Assembly (NCBI RefSeq): GCF_002242805.1
Contig: NZ_MCGQ01000022.1
Coordinates: forward strand, 148,051 to 212,050
Source: Streptomyces diastatochromogenes
GTDB taxonomy: Bacteria > Actinomycetota > Actinomycetes > Streptomycetales > Streptomycetaceae
DNA: 64,000 nucleotides
Direction: 5' to 3'
Below the pieces are notes generated by a model, which saw nothing but the letters and a program-made list of their open reading frames with translations, made no database searches and was not told the DNA's origin. Positions within the stretch are counted from its first letter, which is position 1, and every line of letters starts with the position of its first letter. This document shows, piece after piece, positions 51,805 through 60,807 of this stretch. Both the position numbers and the translations under genes were made by a program.

Positions 51805-52850
51805 CCACCTCAGCCACAAGGATCCACATGACATCACTGCGCCGTCGCCTGCTCATACTCGTCGCGGCGGTCCTGGTGCTCGCCGGCGTCGGTACCGGTG
51901 TGGTCCTGCACGCCGCCGACCGCGCGGACCGGGCGAACCGGCCGCAGTCGGGCGGTCCCGCCGTCGGCATCGGCAAGTTGACGCTCGGCCAGAAGAACCG
52001 CCTGACGTTCATCAACACGGCCGCCGGCCCGCACCGCACCGCGGTCGCCTCCGTCCCGTCGACCGATCCCAGGGCCGGACGGACCGCGTCGAGCCTGAAG
52101 TGCGCGCGTTTCTATGCGGCAGCCGGCACGGGCATCTGCCTCCAGTCCAACCCCGGCGTCCTCAAGCAGAGCAACCGCGCCCTGCTCCTGGACGCCGGCC
52201 TCCGTACCAAGCGCACCTTCCCGCTCGCCGGCACCCCCAGCCGGGCCCGGGTCTCCCCGAGCGGCCGCTTCGCCGCCTGGACCGTCTTCGTCTCCGGCGA
52301 GTCCTACTCGTCGGCCTTCTTCACCACCAGGACGTCGATCCTGGACACCCGCGCCATGCGGCTGACGCCCAGTCTGGAGACGTTCTCCATCGTCAAGGAC
52401 GGCAAGCCGTACCACGCCAAGGACATCAACTTCTGGGGCGTCACCTTCGCCTCCGACGACGACACCTTCTACGCCACCCTCAACACCGCCAACACCACCT
52501 ATCTGGTGCGCGGTTCGCTGTCCCGGCGTACGGTCACCATCCTGGTCCAGAACGTGGAGTGTCCCTCGCTCTCCCCGGACGGGACCCGTGTCGCCTTCAA
52601 GAAGCGGATCCTGTCCCGTACGAATCTGTGGCACGAGTACGTCCTCGACCTGCGCACCCTGAAGGAGACGGCGCTGGCCGAACGCCACAGCGTCGACGAC
52701 CAGGCGACCTGGCTCGACAACGACACCGTCGCCTACGCGCTCCCGACCAACGGCAAGGTCGGCAGCAGCGACCTGTGGAGCGTGCCCGCGGACGGCACGG
52801 GCACCCCCCGCCTGCTGATCGCGGGTGCCTCTTCCCCGGCGCCGTTGTAG
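51801..52850 (+). CDS. Membrane-anchored TolB-like beta-propeller protein
   Basis: A 349-residue protein with an N-terminal membrane helix (LLILVAAVLVLAGVGTGVVL) and an outer domain of WD40/PD40-like repeats: ARVSPSGRFAAWTVF, FYATLNTANTTYLVRGSL, CPSLSPDGTRVAFKKRI, ATWLDNDTVAYAL. No catalytic residues are seen. ATG 51801 overlaps the MFS stop (ATGA); ATG 51831 would keep the helix. It probably binds a ligand or partner outside the membrane for the MFS/glycosyltransferase pair. Confidence 0.82.
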   Translation: MTTSATRIHMTSLRRRLLILVAAVLVLAGVGTGVVLHAADRADRANRPQSGGPAVGIGKLTLGQKNRLTFINTAAGPHRTAVASVPSTDPRAGRTASSLKCARFYAAAGTGICLQSNPGVLKQSNRALLLDAGLRTKRTFPLAGTPSRARVSPSGRFAAWTVFVSGESYSSAFFTTRTSILDTRAMRLTPSLETFSIVKDGKPYHAKDINFWGVTFASDDDTFYATLNTANTTYLVRGSLSRRTVTILVQNVECPSLSPDGTRVAFKKRILSRTNLWHEYVLDLRTLKETALAERHSVDDQATWLDNDTVAYALPTNGKVGSSDLWSVPADGTGTPRLLIAGASSPAPL

Positions 52851-52886
52851 ACCCCGATCGCCTCGTCCCGCACGGCCCGGGGTGTG

Positions 52887-53318
52887 TCACGGGTTGAGGC
52901 TGCGGAAGTCGCCGGGGGTGGTGCCGGTGTGGCGGCGGAAGAACTTGCCGAAGTCGGCCGGTTCGGAGAAGCCCAGGCGGTGGGCGATGGTGGCGACGGG
53001 CTCGTCGGTGTGGGCGAGCAGGCGCTGGGCCTGGAGGGCGACGCGGGCGTCGATGACCTGCTTGACGGGCTTGCCGGTGGCGGCCTGGCAGGCGCGGGTG
53101 AGGGTCTTGACGGTGTAGCCGAGGCGGTGGGCGTAGTCCTCGGCGCGCCGGCTGGTGGCGTAGGAGCGTTCCAGTTCGGCGCGGAAGCGAGCGTAGACCT
53201 CGCCGCCGGCCTGCGGGTCGGCGTGCGGTCCGTGGCGGGGCAGACGGTCGATGTGCAGCAGCAGCGCGCCGACCAGCAGGCGCAGGATCTCGGGGGAGGA
53301 TCGAGACCCCGCGCCACC
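52887..53318 (-). pseudogene. AraC-family regulator, C-terminal part only
   Basis: On the minus strand 143 codons encode the end of an AraC regulator: SPEILRLLVGALLLHIDRLP, then a full double HTH (YTVKTLTRACQAATGKPVKQ; HTDEPVATIAHRLGFSEPADFGKFFRR) ending TTPGDFRSLNP. In frame just upstream is TGA (53319-53321), and no start codon with a ribosome site precedes the domain. The cupin sensor half of about 170 residues is absent. The gene is truncated rather than divergently started. Confidence 0.78.
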
Positions 53319-53657
53319 TCAACCGCCGCTTCACCGGCGGCTACTGACACGCGACCAGGTGGCCGACCCAGAAAGGGTGGGCGGGAGCTTTCCATCCGGC
53401 GGTTCCTGAACCGCCTCGCCCACTTCACCACCGTCTTCCCCCTGCCCTCCGCTCCAGGAGAAGGCTCCTTCACTGTGTGTCGTGCCCCGACTACCCGTCC
53501 GGGTCCGATCGATGCGGCCGTCCGTCACCGGGCGGCACGTGTGCCGGCGGTACGGCCGTACGGGCGTGGGTACCCGGCCGTCGCGGATCGCTCGGCCGCT
53601 GGAAGGGGCGGAGCGGCGCCTCGACGACCTCACGTGAAGGGACAGGAGCAGAGCCGC
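53319..53657. other. Intergenic stretch, AraC breakpoint to baeRF gene
   Basis: 339 bp without a supportable gene. It holds a perfect 7-bp dyad GGCGGTT (53398-53404)/AACCGCC (53409-53415) and, near 53500-53650, GC-rich sequence leading to the CAGGAG ribosome site of the next gene. A short plus-strand frame ending ...TPRHLNRRFTGGY at 53347 may be another gene tail. Confidence 0.4.
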
Positions 53658-54761
53658 ATGAGACTTTCCTTCCTCGAACCCCTGTACAAGCAGCCGGGTC
53701 CCTTCGCCTCGGTCTATCTGGACACCTCCCGCGACAGCGTCGTCGAGGATCCCGACGCCGCCATAGAACTGCGCTGGCGACATCTGCGGGACGCCCTGAC
53801 CTGCGAGGGAGCCGACCAGGACTCCCTCGCCGCGGCGGCGGAGGCCGTGGGCAGCGACACCGACGTCCCCGGCGCCCACGGGCAGGCGGTGTTCACCGCG
53901 CACGGCCGGCTGGCCCTGCTGGACGAACTGCCCGACCCGCCCGCACGGGACACCGCGCACTTCGGAACCCTGCCGTACACCCTGCCGCTGATCGTCCAGC
54001 ACTCCCCCGGGATCCCCTACCTGGCGGCGTACGTCCACTACAGCGGCCGGCACTCCACGGACGCCCCGGGCAGTGTGCGGATCGAGGCGGAGATCGGCGT
54101 ATGGCCCCTGACCAGGGTCACGCCGGGGCACCGGCTCGACGAGGAGATACCGGTGACCGACTGGCTGAACGCCGCCCAGGTCATCGGCCGGGAGCTGGAG
54201 GGCCACGCGCGGCGCATCGACGCCGAGGATGTGGTCGTGGCGGGAGATGTGTGGGCGCGCGGCATTCTCGTCCGCCGGCTCCCCCAGGCCCTGCTCGGAC
54301 GGGTCGTCACCGTCGAGGGCGCCGGTGAGTCCCGGCCGGGCCGGGCACTGCTGGAGCACCGGCTCGAAAGCCTCTTCGGCGGACGTATGGCCGCGCACGA
54401 CCGGTCCCTGCTGGCGGCCTTCCTCGCCGAGTGCGCCCACGGCGGAGCGTCGGCCGAAGGCCTCGCCCCGGCCGTGTCGGCTCTGCAGCGCGGTCAGGTC
54501 AAAGCCCTCTTCCTCAACCACCACCCCGAGTCGCCGCTCCGTCTGTGGGCCGGCCCGGAACCCGGCCAACTCGCCCTCGCCGAACAGGAACTGCGCTCCT
54601 ACGGCGTCCAGGACGTCCGCGAGGAGCGTGCCGACGCGGTACTCACCCGCGCCCTGGTCGGTACTCGGGCCGAGCTGGTCCTGGTGCCCGAGCAGCAGGT
54701 GAGGCTGTACGAGGGCGTGGGGGTACTGCTCCGCTACACCGAACCGGAACCCCGCGTGTGA
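53658..54761 (+). CDS. baeRF-family (eRF1/Vms1-like) protein, Rv2629 type
   Basis: A 367-residue protein of the bacterial/archaeal eRF1-like group represented by Rv2629. The N-terminal part contains FASVYLDTSRD, the middle IPVTDWLNAAQVIGRELEG and VVVAGDVWARGILVRRL, and the C-terminal domain resembles the eRF1 third domain (LNHHPESPLRLW; ALVGTRAELVLVP). Relatives may act in ribosome rescue, or as peptidyl-tRNA hydrolase or ribosome-associated stress factors. No GGQ motif is readable. ATG 53658 has CAGGAG about 10 nt upstream. It stands alone. Confidence 0.75.
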   Translation: MRLSFLEPLYKQPGPFASVYLDTSRDSVVEDPDAAIELRWRHLRDALTCEGADQDSLAAAAEAVGSDTDVPGAHGQAVFTAHGRLALLDELPDPPARDTAHFGTLPYTLPLIVQHSPGIPYLAAYVHYSGRHSTDAPGSVRIEAEIGVWPLTRVTPGHRLDEEIPVTDWLNAAQVIGRELEGHARRIDAEDVVVAGDVWARGILVRRLPQALLGRVVTVEGAGESRPGRALLEHRLESLFGGRMAAHDRSLLAAFLAECAHGGASAEGLAPAVSALQRGQVKALFLNHHPESPLRLWAGPEPGQLALAEQELRSYGVQDVREERADAVLTRALVGTRAELVLVPEQQVRLYEGVGVLLRYTEPEPRV

Positions 54762-54825
54762 CCGCACGACGCGTCCCGCTCGTGCCGTCGGCGGTTCGAC
54801 GAACAGGCAGCGTGACAATCGTCAT

Positions 54826-54853
54826 TGACAAGCCAAATCCCCGAAGGTTGTCA
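54826..54853. promoter_or_regulatory. TGACAA/TTGTCA inverted repeat ahead of the LAL gene
   Basis: TGACAA (54826-54831) and TTGTCA (54848-54853) form an inverted repeat 7 nt ahead of the LAL start; another TGACAAT lies at 54813-54819. The element overlaps a TTGACA that could be a -35 box. Autoregulation is possible. Confidence 0.4.
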
Positions 54854-54860
54854 TGAACAC

Positions 54861-57830
54861 ATGATGCGCCACCCACAGAACACAGGGTGGGCGGCTGCCG
54901 GGGGCGTACGGGTGTTGACGGGGCGCCGCGAGCTGCTCGACACCGCCGGGGCCGAGCTGACGGCCCGTCCCGGAGTGCTCTTCCACGGTCCGGCGGGGAT
55001 CGGCAAGTCCATGCTCGTGGCTGCCCTCATGACGTCCGCGGCCAGGCAACCGGGCGGCACGGTGCTGCACTGCTCGCCCGCCGAGGAGGACGCCCGGCTT
55101 CCGTTCGCCGGCCTGATCGACCTGCTCGCGCGGGTGCCGGAGAGCTTCCTCGGGACCCTGCCGCCCGAGCCCCGGGCGGCGCTGAGGGCGGCCCTGATGC
55201 GTGGCCGGGAACCGGACGGCGACCAGAGCCGGCTCGCGTTGCGCGTCGCCGTCGTAGAAGTGCTGCGCACGCTCGCTGCCACCGGCCCCGTTCTGCTGGT
55301 CGTCGACGGCCTCCAGTGGCTCGACGAGCCGAGTGCCGAGGCGCTGGCCTTCGCCGTGCGCCGCGTCGGGGGTCTCGACATACGGGTGCTGGCCACCGAG
55401 CGCGTGGCCCATGGGGAGCAGCCGGAACGGCTGTGCTGCTGCCCGCCCGGCACCGTCGAACTTCCCGTGCCGCCGCTGACGGACGACGAGGTGGCAGATC
55501 TCGTGCGCACCGGCGTCGGTGCCGACCTGCCATCGGCGGTGACGCGGGCGATCCAGGACACCGCTGCCGGAAACCCTTGGTACGCACTGGAGTTGGGGCA
55601 GGTCGCCCCGCGCGACGGAGCCTCCGTCGGCTTGGGCCGGACGCTGCCCGTACCCAAAAGGCTGCGTAACCTGCTGCTGAACGACCTGCGTACGCTGCCG
55701 GAAGCGGCGCGGCGCACCCTCCTCGTCACGAGCGCCGCCGCCCGCCCGAGCCTCACTCTGCTGCGTGGCGCCGGGATCCCTGACCCCGTCGCGGACCTCG
55801 CGGAGGCCGAACGGCTCGGCATCGCGACGGCCGACGCCCACGGAACCGTGCGTTTCGCGCATCCGCTGATCCGGGCCGCCGTCTATGCCGACGCCCCGGA
55901 GTACGGCCGCCGGGAGGCACACGCCCTGCTGGCCCGCGCGGTCACCGAGCCCGTGGAGCAGGCCCGCCACCTCGGGCTCGCCCACCCGTACGAGGACGAG
56001 AACACCGCCCGCACGCTGATGTCCGCGGCCGAGCACGCACGGCTCGACGGCGCCGCCGCTGCCGCTGCCGCCTTCGAACTGGCCGGGCTCGCCGCCCGGT
56101 GCACTCCCGGCGACCGCCCGGCGGACCGCGCCGAGCGGCTGCTGGCCGCGGCCGAGTACGCCTGCGACGCGGGACAGCTGGAGGAAGCGGGGCAGGCCGC
56201 CGAGACCGTCCTCGCCGGGTCGGGCTCCGCACGGCAGCGGGTACGGGCCCGGCTGATCCTGCTGCGCAACGCCGGTCAGGCGCTGCAGGGTGCCCGTGAA
56301 CTGATCGAGGAAGGGCTGCGGGACGCCGACGGCGATCCGGAGGCCGAGGCATGGCTGCACTACTGGGCGGCCGTACGCGGGCTGCTGTGCGGGGAGTTGG
56401 AGGAGGCGGCCCGGCATGCCCGGCGCGCTGCCCGGCAGGCGGACCGGGCAGGCGACCCGGACACCAGGATCGGAGCCCTCGCCACCCTCGCCCGGGTGCG
56501 GTCCCTGGCCGGGGATCCGGCGGCCGCCGGCGCCGCGCTGGAGGAGGCGCTCGCCCTGGCCGGTGGCGCCGACGCCGGCCCGGAGAGCTGGGGACTGATC
56601 CGGATGCGGGCGATCCTCGCCCTGGACTCCGACCAGGTCACCGAGGCCGGGGAACAGGTCACCCAACTCCTCGCGGACATCGGTGAGTTGGCCGGAGTCG
56701 AGGAGGTCATGGCGACCCTGGTGGCGCTGACCCGTATCCAGGTGCGCTCCGGGCACTGCCGGGAGGCGCTGCGCACCGCCGCCCGCTGCACGCGCGCCCT
56801 GGCCGAGACCGGCGTGCAGGCGGCTCCGGCCCTGTACGCGGCGGCGCTCGCGGCGACCGCGGGCGGCACCGCCGACGAGGCCCGGCGCCTCGCCGAGCAG
56901 GCGGTACGGGCCTCGGAGGCGGACGGAGACCGGCTGTTCCTGCTGCGTGCGCTGGCCGTGCTCGGGCAGGCCGAGCTGCTCGCCGGCGACCCGAGAGGCG
57001 CGGCGGCCGCGGTGGAGGCGCTGCAACGCGTCAAGCAGCTCGGCGAGGCGATGTGCGCCGCCGACCCGCCGTTGCTGCACTGGTACGGCGACCTCGCCGA
57101 GGCCCTGGTGGTCCTCGGCGAGACCGACGCGGCCGGGACCGTGCTCCGCGAGGCCCGCACGCGCGTGTCCGGCGATGCGCCCGGGAGCGTACTGGCGGCT
57201 CTGGAGCGGGCGGAGGGGCTGCGCGAGGCGGGGCTCGGCCGGGCGAAGGAGGGTGCGGTACGGCTGCGGGGCGCGGTGGACCGGCTGCGTCGACTCCCGT
57301 TGCCCGTGGAGCTGGTGCGCACCCTGATCGCGCTCGGCACGGTCGAACGCCGCTCGCGCCGCAGGAGCGCGGCGCGGACGGTCCTCGGCGAGGCGCTGGA
57401 GACCGCGACCCGGATCGGCGCCGCTCCCCTGGCGGCGCGGGCCAGGGACGAGCTGGCGCGGCTGGAGGCCGGAGACCGAGGTGGTGAGACAGGCGCGGGC
57501 GGCCCCGAACTCACCCCCACGGAAGCGCGGATCGCCGAACTGGTCGGCGGCGGGGCCACCAACCGGGAAGTCGCCGCCGAGCTGTTCATCAGCGTCAAGA
57601 CGGTGGAGGGCACCCTCTCCCGCGTCTACCGCAAGCTGGGCGTCCGCTCGCGCACCGCGCTCGCCCATGCGATGGCGGTCGCCGTCATCGCCTCCGGAGC
57701 GGGTGTACCTACCGCCGATGACGACCAAGTCAAGCCCGCAGCACAGACAATGACAGTAAGCCAGTCGGGCCGTATCCGAACTCCCCGCTCGACACACGCC
57801 GTTGACGTGACACCTGTAGTTAACACATAA
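54861..57830 (+). CDS. LuxR-family LAL regulator (AAA ATPase, TPR, HTH)
   Basis: A 989-residue large ATP-binding LuxR regulator. The Walker A motif GPAGIGKS is at about 43-50 and Walker B VLLVVDGLQWLD near 160. A long alpha-helical TPR-like region covers about 350-890, and the C-terminal LuxR HTH is at about 895-950 (LTPTEARIAELVGGGATNREVA; SVKTVEGTLSRVYRKLGV). Such proteins activate pathway genes on binding a signal such as a sugar. ATG 54861 is chosen; TTG 54825 would extend it into the operator-like repeat. The downstream sedolisin or the 53658 gene could be targets. Confidence 0.88.
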   Translation: MMRHPQNTGWAAAGGVRVLTGRRELLDTAGAELTARPGVLFHGPAGIGKSMLVAALMTSAARQPGGTVLHCSPAEEDARLPFAGLIDLLARVPESFLGTLPPEPRAALRAALMRGREPDGDQSRLALRVAVVEVLRTLAATGPVLLVVDGLQWLDEPSAEALAFAVRRVGGLDIRVLATERVAHGEQPERLCCCPPGTVELPVPPLTDDEVADLVRTGVGADLPSAVTRAIQDTAAGNPWYALELGQVAPRDGASVGLGRTLPVPKRLRNLLLNDLRTLPEAARRTLLVTSAAARPSLTLLRGAGIPDPVADLAEAERLGIATADAHGTVRFAHPLIRAAVYADAPEYGRREAHALLARAVTEPVEQARHLGLAHPYEDENTARTLMSAAEHARLDGAAAAAAAFELAGLAARCTPGDRPADRAERLLAAAEYACDAGQLEEAGQAAETVLAGSGSARQRVRARLILLRNAGQALQGARELIEEGLRDADGDPEAEAWLHYWAAVRGLLCGELEEAARHARRAARQADRAGDPDTRIGALATLARVRSLAGDPAAAGAALEEALALAGGADAGPESWGLIRMRAILALDSDQVTEAGEQVTQLLADIGELAGVEEVMATLVALTRIQVRSGHCREALRTAARCTRALAETGVQAAPALYAAALAATAGGTADEARRLAEQAVRASEADGDRLFLLRALAVLGQAELLAGDPRGAAAAVEALQRVKQLGEAMCAADPPLLHWYGDLAEALVVLGETDAAGTVLREARTRVSGDAPGSVLAALERAEGLREAGLGRAKEGAVRLRGAVDRLRRLPLPVELVRTLIALGTVERRSRRRSAARTVLGEALETATRIGAAPLAARARDELARLEAGDRGGETGAGGPELTPTEARIAELVGGGATNREVAAELFISVKTVEGTLSRVYRKLGVRSRTALAHAMAVAVIASGAGVPTADDDQVKPAAQTMTVSQSGRIRTPRSTHAVDVTPVVNT

Positions 57831-57926
57831 AGCAAGGGTTCCCCCGCTTATGAGGGTGGGGCTGCTGTTCCTACGGTGAAGCCGTTCCCCTTCCGGGACA
57901 TCACCCCCACTCTCCGGAGGACCTCA

Positions 57927-59555
57927 GTGAAGTCACGTCTGAAACTGCTCGGTCTGGTCACCGTGCCGGCCCTGCTCGCCGCGGCCGTCCCCGCCGCCTA
58001 CGCGGCCAACGCGGCTGAGCCCCACTCAACTCGCGCGGCCATCACCGGAGATGTCCTCAAGGGCCTGAACAAGGACGCGACCCGCACCGGCAACATCGCT
58101 GCCGGCAAGCGGATATCGGTGGCGATCAGCCTGACCCCCAGAAACGACAAGGCACTCGACACCTTCGTGGCCAAGGTCAGTGACCCGCGATCCAGTTCAT
58201 ACGGCCACTACCTGACGAAGCGCCAGTTCGCGGCCCGCTTCGGCCGGACCGACGCCGAGATCAAGCAGCTCAAGGACTACCTGCGGGCGCAGGGCCTCAC
58301 CGTCACCGCCGTCCACTCGGGCAACCTGCTGGTCGACGCCAAGGGCACCGCCGCCCAGTTGCAGAAGGCCTTCGGCACCAAGCTGTCGACCTGGAAGGAC
58401 GCCAGGTCCGGACGCTCGTTCTACGCCAACGACAGCGCGCCGACCCTGCCGACCGCCATCGCCTCCCTCGTCAGCGACGTGGCGGGCCTCAACAACCGGA
58501 CCCAGCTGCACCACCAGGCACCCTCCACCGTCACCCCGCACAACGGTCCGGGCGGCGGCTACACCCCGGCCCAGCTCAAGGGCGGCTACAACGTCTCCGG
58601 CACGTACACCGGCAGCGGCCAGAACATCGCGCTCATCGAGTTCGACGGCTTCCAGCAGTCCAACATCACCACCTACGACAACAACTACAGCCTGGGCTCG
58701 CCCACCCCGACCGTGAAGAAGGTGGACGGCGGCTCCGGCGCGCTCGGCGACGGCCAGGTCGAGGTCGAGCTGGACATCGAGGTGCTGCACGCGATCGCCC
58801 CCAAGGCGAACGTCACCGTCTTCGAGGGCCCGAACTCCGACGCCGGCGAGGTCGACACCTACCAGGCCATCGTCGACGCCGGCATCCCGACGACCTCGAT
58901 CAGCTGGGGCGCCGCCGAGAGCGCGCGCACCACGTCCAACATCAACGCCGTCGACGCCGTGTTCAAGGCCGGCGCCGCCCAGGGCCTCGGCTTCTACGCG
59001 GCCTCCGGCGACGACGGCTCCGACGACGCGGGCGACGGCGGCACCTCCGTCGACTACCCGGCCAGCGACCCGTACGTCACCGGCGTCGGCGGCACCAAGC
59101 TGACGGTCACCTCGTCCAACGCCTGGAGCAAGGAGGTGGCCTGGTCCGGCGGCGGTGGCGGCAAGTCCTCCGTCTTCAAGATCCCCAGCTGGCAGACCGC
59201 GGTACAGAAGAGCGCGGGCGGCGGCTTCCGCCAGGTCCCGGACGTCTCGGCCCACGCCAACCCCAGCCCCGGTGTCTCGATCTACTCGCAGGGCTCCTGG
59301 TCCTCGGTCGGCGGCACCAGCGCCGCCGCGCCGGAGTGGGCGGCGTTCGCCGCGCTGTACAACCAGCAGGCCAAGGCGGCCGGCAAGGCCAACCTCGGCT
59401 TCGCCAACCCCGCCCTCTACTCGGCGAGCAGCACCGGCTTCCACGACATCACCAGCGGCAGCAACGGCGCCTACTCCGCCGCCAGCGGCTGGGACTTCAC
59501 CACCGGCTGGGGCTCGTACAACGCCGCGACCCTGGCGAGCAAGCTGCTCGGCTGA
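57927..59555 (+). CDS. Secreted S53 peptidase (sedolisin/kumamolisin type)
   Basis: A 542-residue secreted acid serine-carboxyl peptidase. The signal peptide covers about 1-28 (VTVPALLAAAVPAAYAA), followed by an I9/Pro-kuma propeptide to about residue 190 (SSSYGHYLTKRQFAARFG). The catalytic set is E279 and D283 (VEVELDIE), D near 362 (AASGDDGSDD) and S465 (GGTSAAAP). The calcium site is the C-terminal DITSGSNG and GWDFTTGWG region. GTG 57927 has GGAGG 6 nt upstream and gives a clean signal peptide; the frame starts earlier at 57876 without one. A strong terminator follows. Confidence 0.92.
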   Translation: MKSRLKLLGLVTVPALLAAAVPAAYAANAAEPHSTRAAITGDVLKGLNKDATRTGNIAAGKRISVAISLTPRNDKALDTFVAKVSDPRSSSYGHYLTKRQFAARFGRTDAEIKQLKDYLRAQGLTVTAVHSGNLLVDAKGTAAQLQKAFGTKLSTWKDARSGRSFYANDSAPTLPTAIASLVSDVAGLNNRTQLHHQAPSTVTPHNGPGGGYTPAQLKGGYNVSGTYTGSGQNIALIEFDGFQQSNITTYDNNYSLGSPTPTVKKVDGGSGALGDGQVEVELDIEVLHAIAPKANVTVFEGPNSDAGEVDTYQAIVDAGIPTTSISWGAAESARTTSNINAVDAVFKAGAAQGLGFYAASGDDGSDDAGDGGTSVDYPASDPYVTGVGGTKLTVTSSNAWSKEVAWSGGGGGKSSVFKIPSWQTAVQKSAGGGFRQVPDVSAHANPSPGVSIYSQGSWSSVGGTSAAAPEWAAFAALYNQQAKAAGKANLGFANPALYSASSTGFHDITSGSNGAYSAASGWDFTTGWGSYNAATLASKLLG

Positions 59556-59583
59556 CGCCCAGCGGCTGAAGCCCACAACCTCA

Positions 59584-59612
59584 GCGCGGGCCGGGATCCT
59601 CCCGGCCCGCGC
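59584..59612 (+). terminator. Strong hairpin after the sedolisin, 13-bp perfect stem
   Basis: GCGCGGGCCGGGA (59584-59596) pairs with 59600-59612 across a 3-nt loop, 28 nt past the stop. Confidence 0.8.
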
Positions 59613-59646
59613 CGTCGACCGCTGTCTTCAACTCTTCGCCGGTTAG

Positions 59647-59763
59647 GGCTACATCCTGGAGTACCCGATCGCCCGGCTCTACGCGGACGCCCGTATCGCC
59701 CGCGTCCACGCCGGCACGAGCGGGGTCATGAAGGTCATCATCGCCAAGTCCCTGGGGTTGTGA
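59647..59763 (+). pseudogene. Acyl-CoA dehydrogenase, last 38 codons
   Basis: An in-frame TAG at 59644 is followed by YILEYPIARLYADARI and VHAGTSGVMKVIIAKSLGL, the classic C-terminal signature of acyl-CoA dehydrogenases (EYPxxRxxRDARV...YxGTSExMK). The TGA at 59761 lies 3 nt before the SDR start, the spacing of an operon partner. The rest of the gene is gone. Confidence 0.78.
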
Positions 59764-59766
59764 GAC

Positions 59767-60543
59767 ATGCTGGTGGACGACTTCTCCGGCCGGCCCGGCC
59801 TCGCGTTCGTCGCGGGCGGCACCGGTGGCATCGGCGCCGCGATCGTCCGGACGCTGGCCGAACGCGGCAGCGACATCGCGTTCACCTACCGCACCAACGA
59901 GCAGGCGGCCGAGGGGCTCGTCGGGGAGGTGAAGGCGTACGGCCGCCAGGTCACGTCCCTGCGCGTGGACCTGACCGAGGAAACGGAGACGGCCGGGGCC
60001 GTGACCGGGGCCGCCGAGACCCACGACGGCATCCACACGCTCGTGTACGCGGCCGGGCCGCACGTGCCCATGACCCACCTGAGCGAGGTCACGCCCGGCC
60101 GGTACCGCGCCCAACTCGAGGCCGACGCCGTGGCGTTCTTCAACCTCGTCCACCCCGCGCTGCCGCTGCTCCGCGCGAGCCGGGGCAGCATCGTCGCCGT
60201 CACCACCGTCGCCACGCGCCGCTTCCCGGTCCGCGACGGGCTGTCGTCCGGCGCCAAAGGCGCGGTCGAGGCGGTCGCCCGTGCTCTGGCCGCCGAGGAG
60301 GGCCGCTACGGCGTCCGCGTCAACTGCGTCGCCCCCGGCATGCTCACGGACGGCATCGCGGCCCGGCTGATCGACACGGGAGAACTCGACGAGGAGGCCC
60401 TGGCCGTCGCCCGCCGCAACATCCCGCTCCGCCGGTTCGGCCATGCGCAGGACATCGCGGAGGCGGTCGCCTTCCTCGCCTCGGACCGGGCCGGATTCGT
60501 CACCGGGCAGGCGCTGGGCGTGGACGGCGGGTACAGCGTCTGA
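59767..60543 (+). CDS. Short-chain dehydrogenase/reductase
   Basis: A 258-residue classical SDR. The cofactor motif is AGGTGGIGAAIVRTL at residues 16-30, the NNAG equivalent is YAAGPHVPMTH, and the C-terminal family motif GFVTGQALGVDGGYSV is intact. The catalytic tetrad is unusual: at the YxxxK position the sequence reads GLSSGAKGAVEA, with Ser-Gly replacing the tyrosine while the lysine remains. It may be catalytically altered or inactive. It was evidently coupled to the lost acyl-CoA dehydrogenase just upstream. Confidence 0.85.
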   Translation: MLVDDFSGRPGLAFVAGGTGGIGAAIVRTLAERGSDIAFTYRTNEQAAEGLVGEVKAYGRQVTSLRVDLTEETETAGAVTGAAETHDGIHTLVYAAGPHVPMTHLSEVTPGRYRAQLEADAVAFFNLVHPALPLLRASRGSIVAVTTVATRRFPVRDGLSSGAKGAVEAVARALAAEEGRYGVRVNCVAPGMLTDGIAARLIDTGELDEEALAVARRNIPLRRFGHAQDIAEAVAFLASDRAGFVTGQALGVDGGYSV

Positions 60544-60597
60544 GGCCTCCGCCGGGCCACTGGTTCCTGATCGCCTCGCCTCGACGGTGATCGCCAA

Positions 60598-60721
60598 CTG
60601 CCCCTCGCCCCGGGCGACATCGCCTACCTCCGCGCCAAGGAGGGCCAGGCTCAACACGCTGCTGCGGACACAGGCGCGGGCCGCCGGCGCCATGTACGTC
60701 GACACGTATACACCGTCCCGC
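60598..60721 (+). pseudogene. SGNH/GDSL hydrolase fragment with frameshift
   Basis: One frame reads LPLAPGDIAYLRAKEGQ from 60598; the match then moves to another frame from 60647 (RLNTLLRTQARAAGAMYVDTYTPS). These are adjacent segments of actinomycete GDSL lipases, normally continuous. No start or catalytic Ser block remains. The fragment fills most of the 343-bp gap between the SDR and the sugar-binding protein. Confidence 0.68.
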
Positions 60722-60807
60722 GGCAGCCGAAGCCGCGGGCGGATGCTTTTGTTGGGACGTCCTGACATACCTGTTGACATCCCCCATGGCGCGCCCCATA
60801 GCACGAG

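Noticed and set aside
53299..53347. Short plus-strand frame ending TPRHLNRRFTGGY
   Set aside because: Looks like a protein tail but is too short to assign; noted only as a possible breakpoint marker.
54822..57797. 991-codon leftward frame opposite the LAL regulator
   Set aside because: No domain is recognisable, while the plus strand has Walker A, Walker B and a LuxR HTH.
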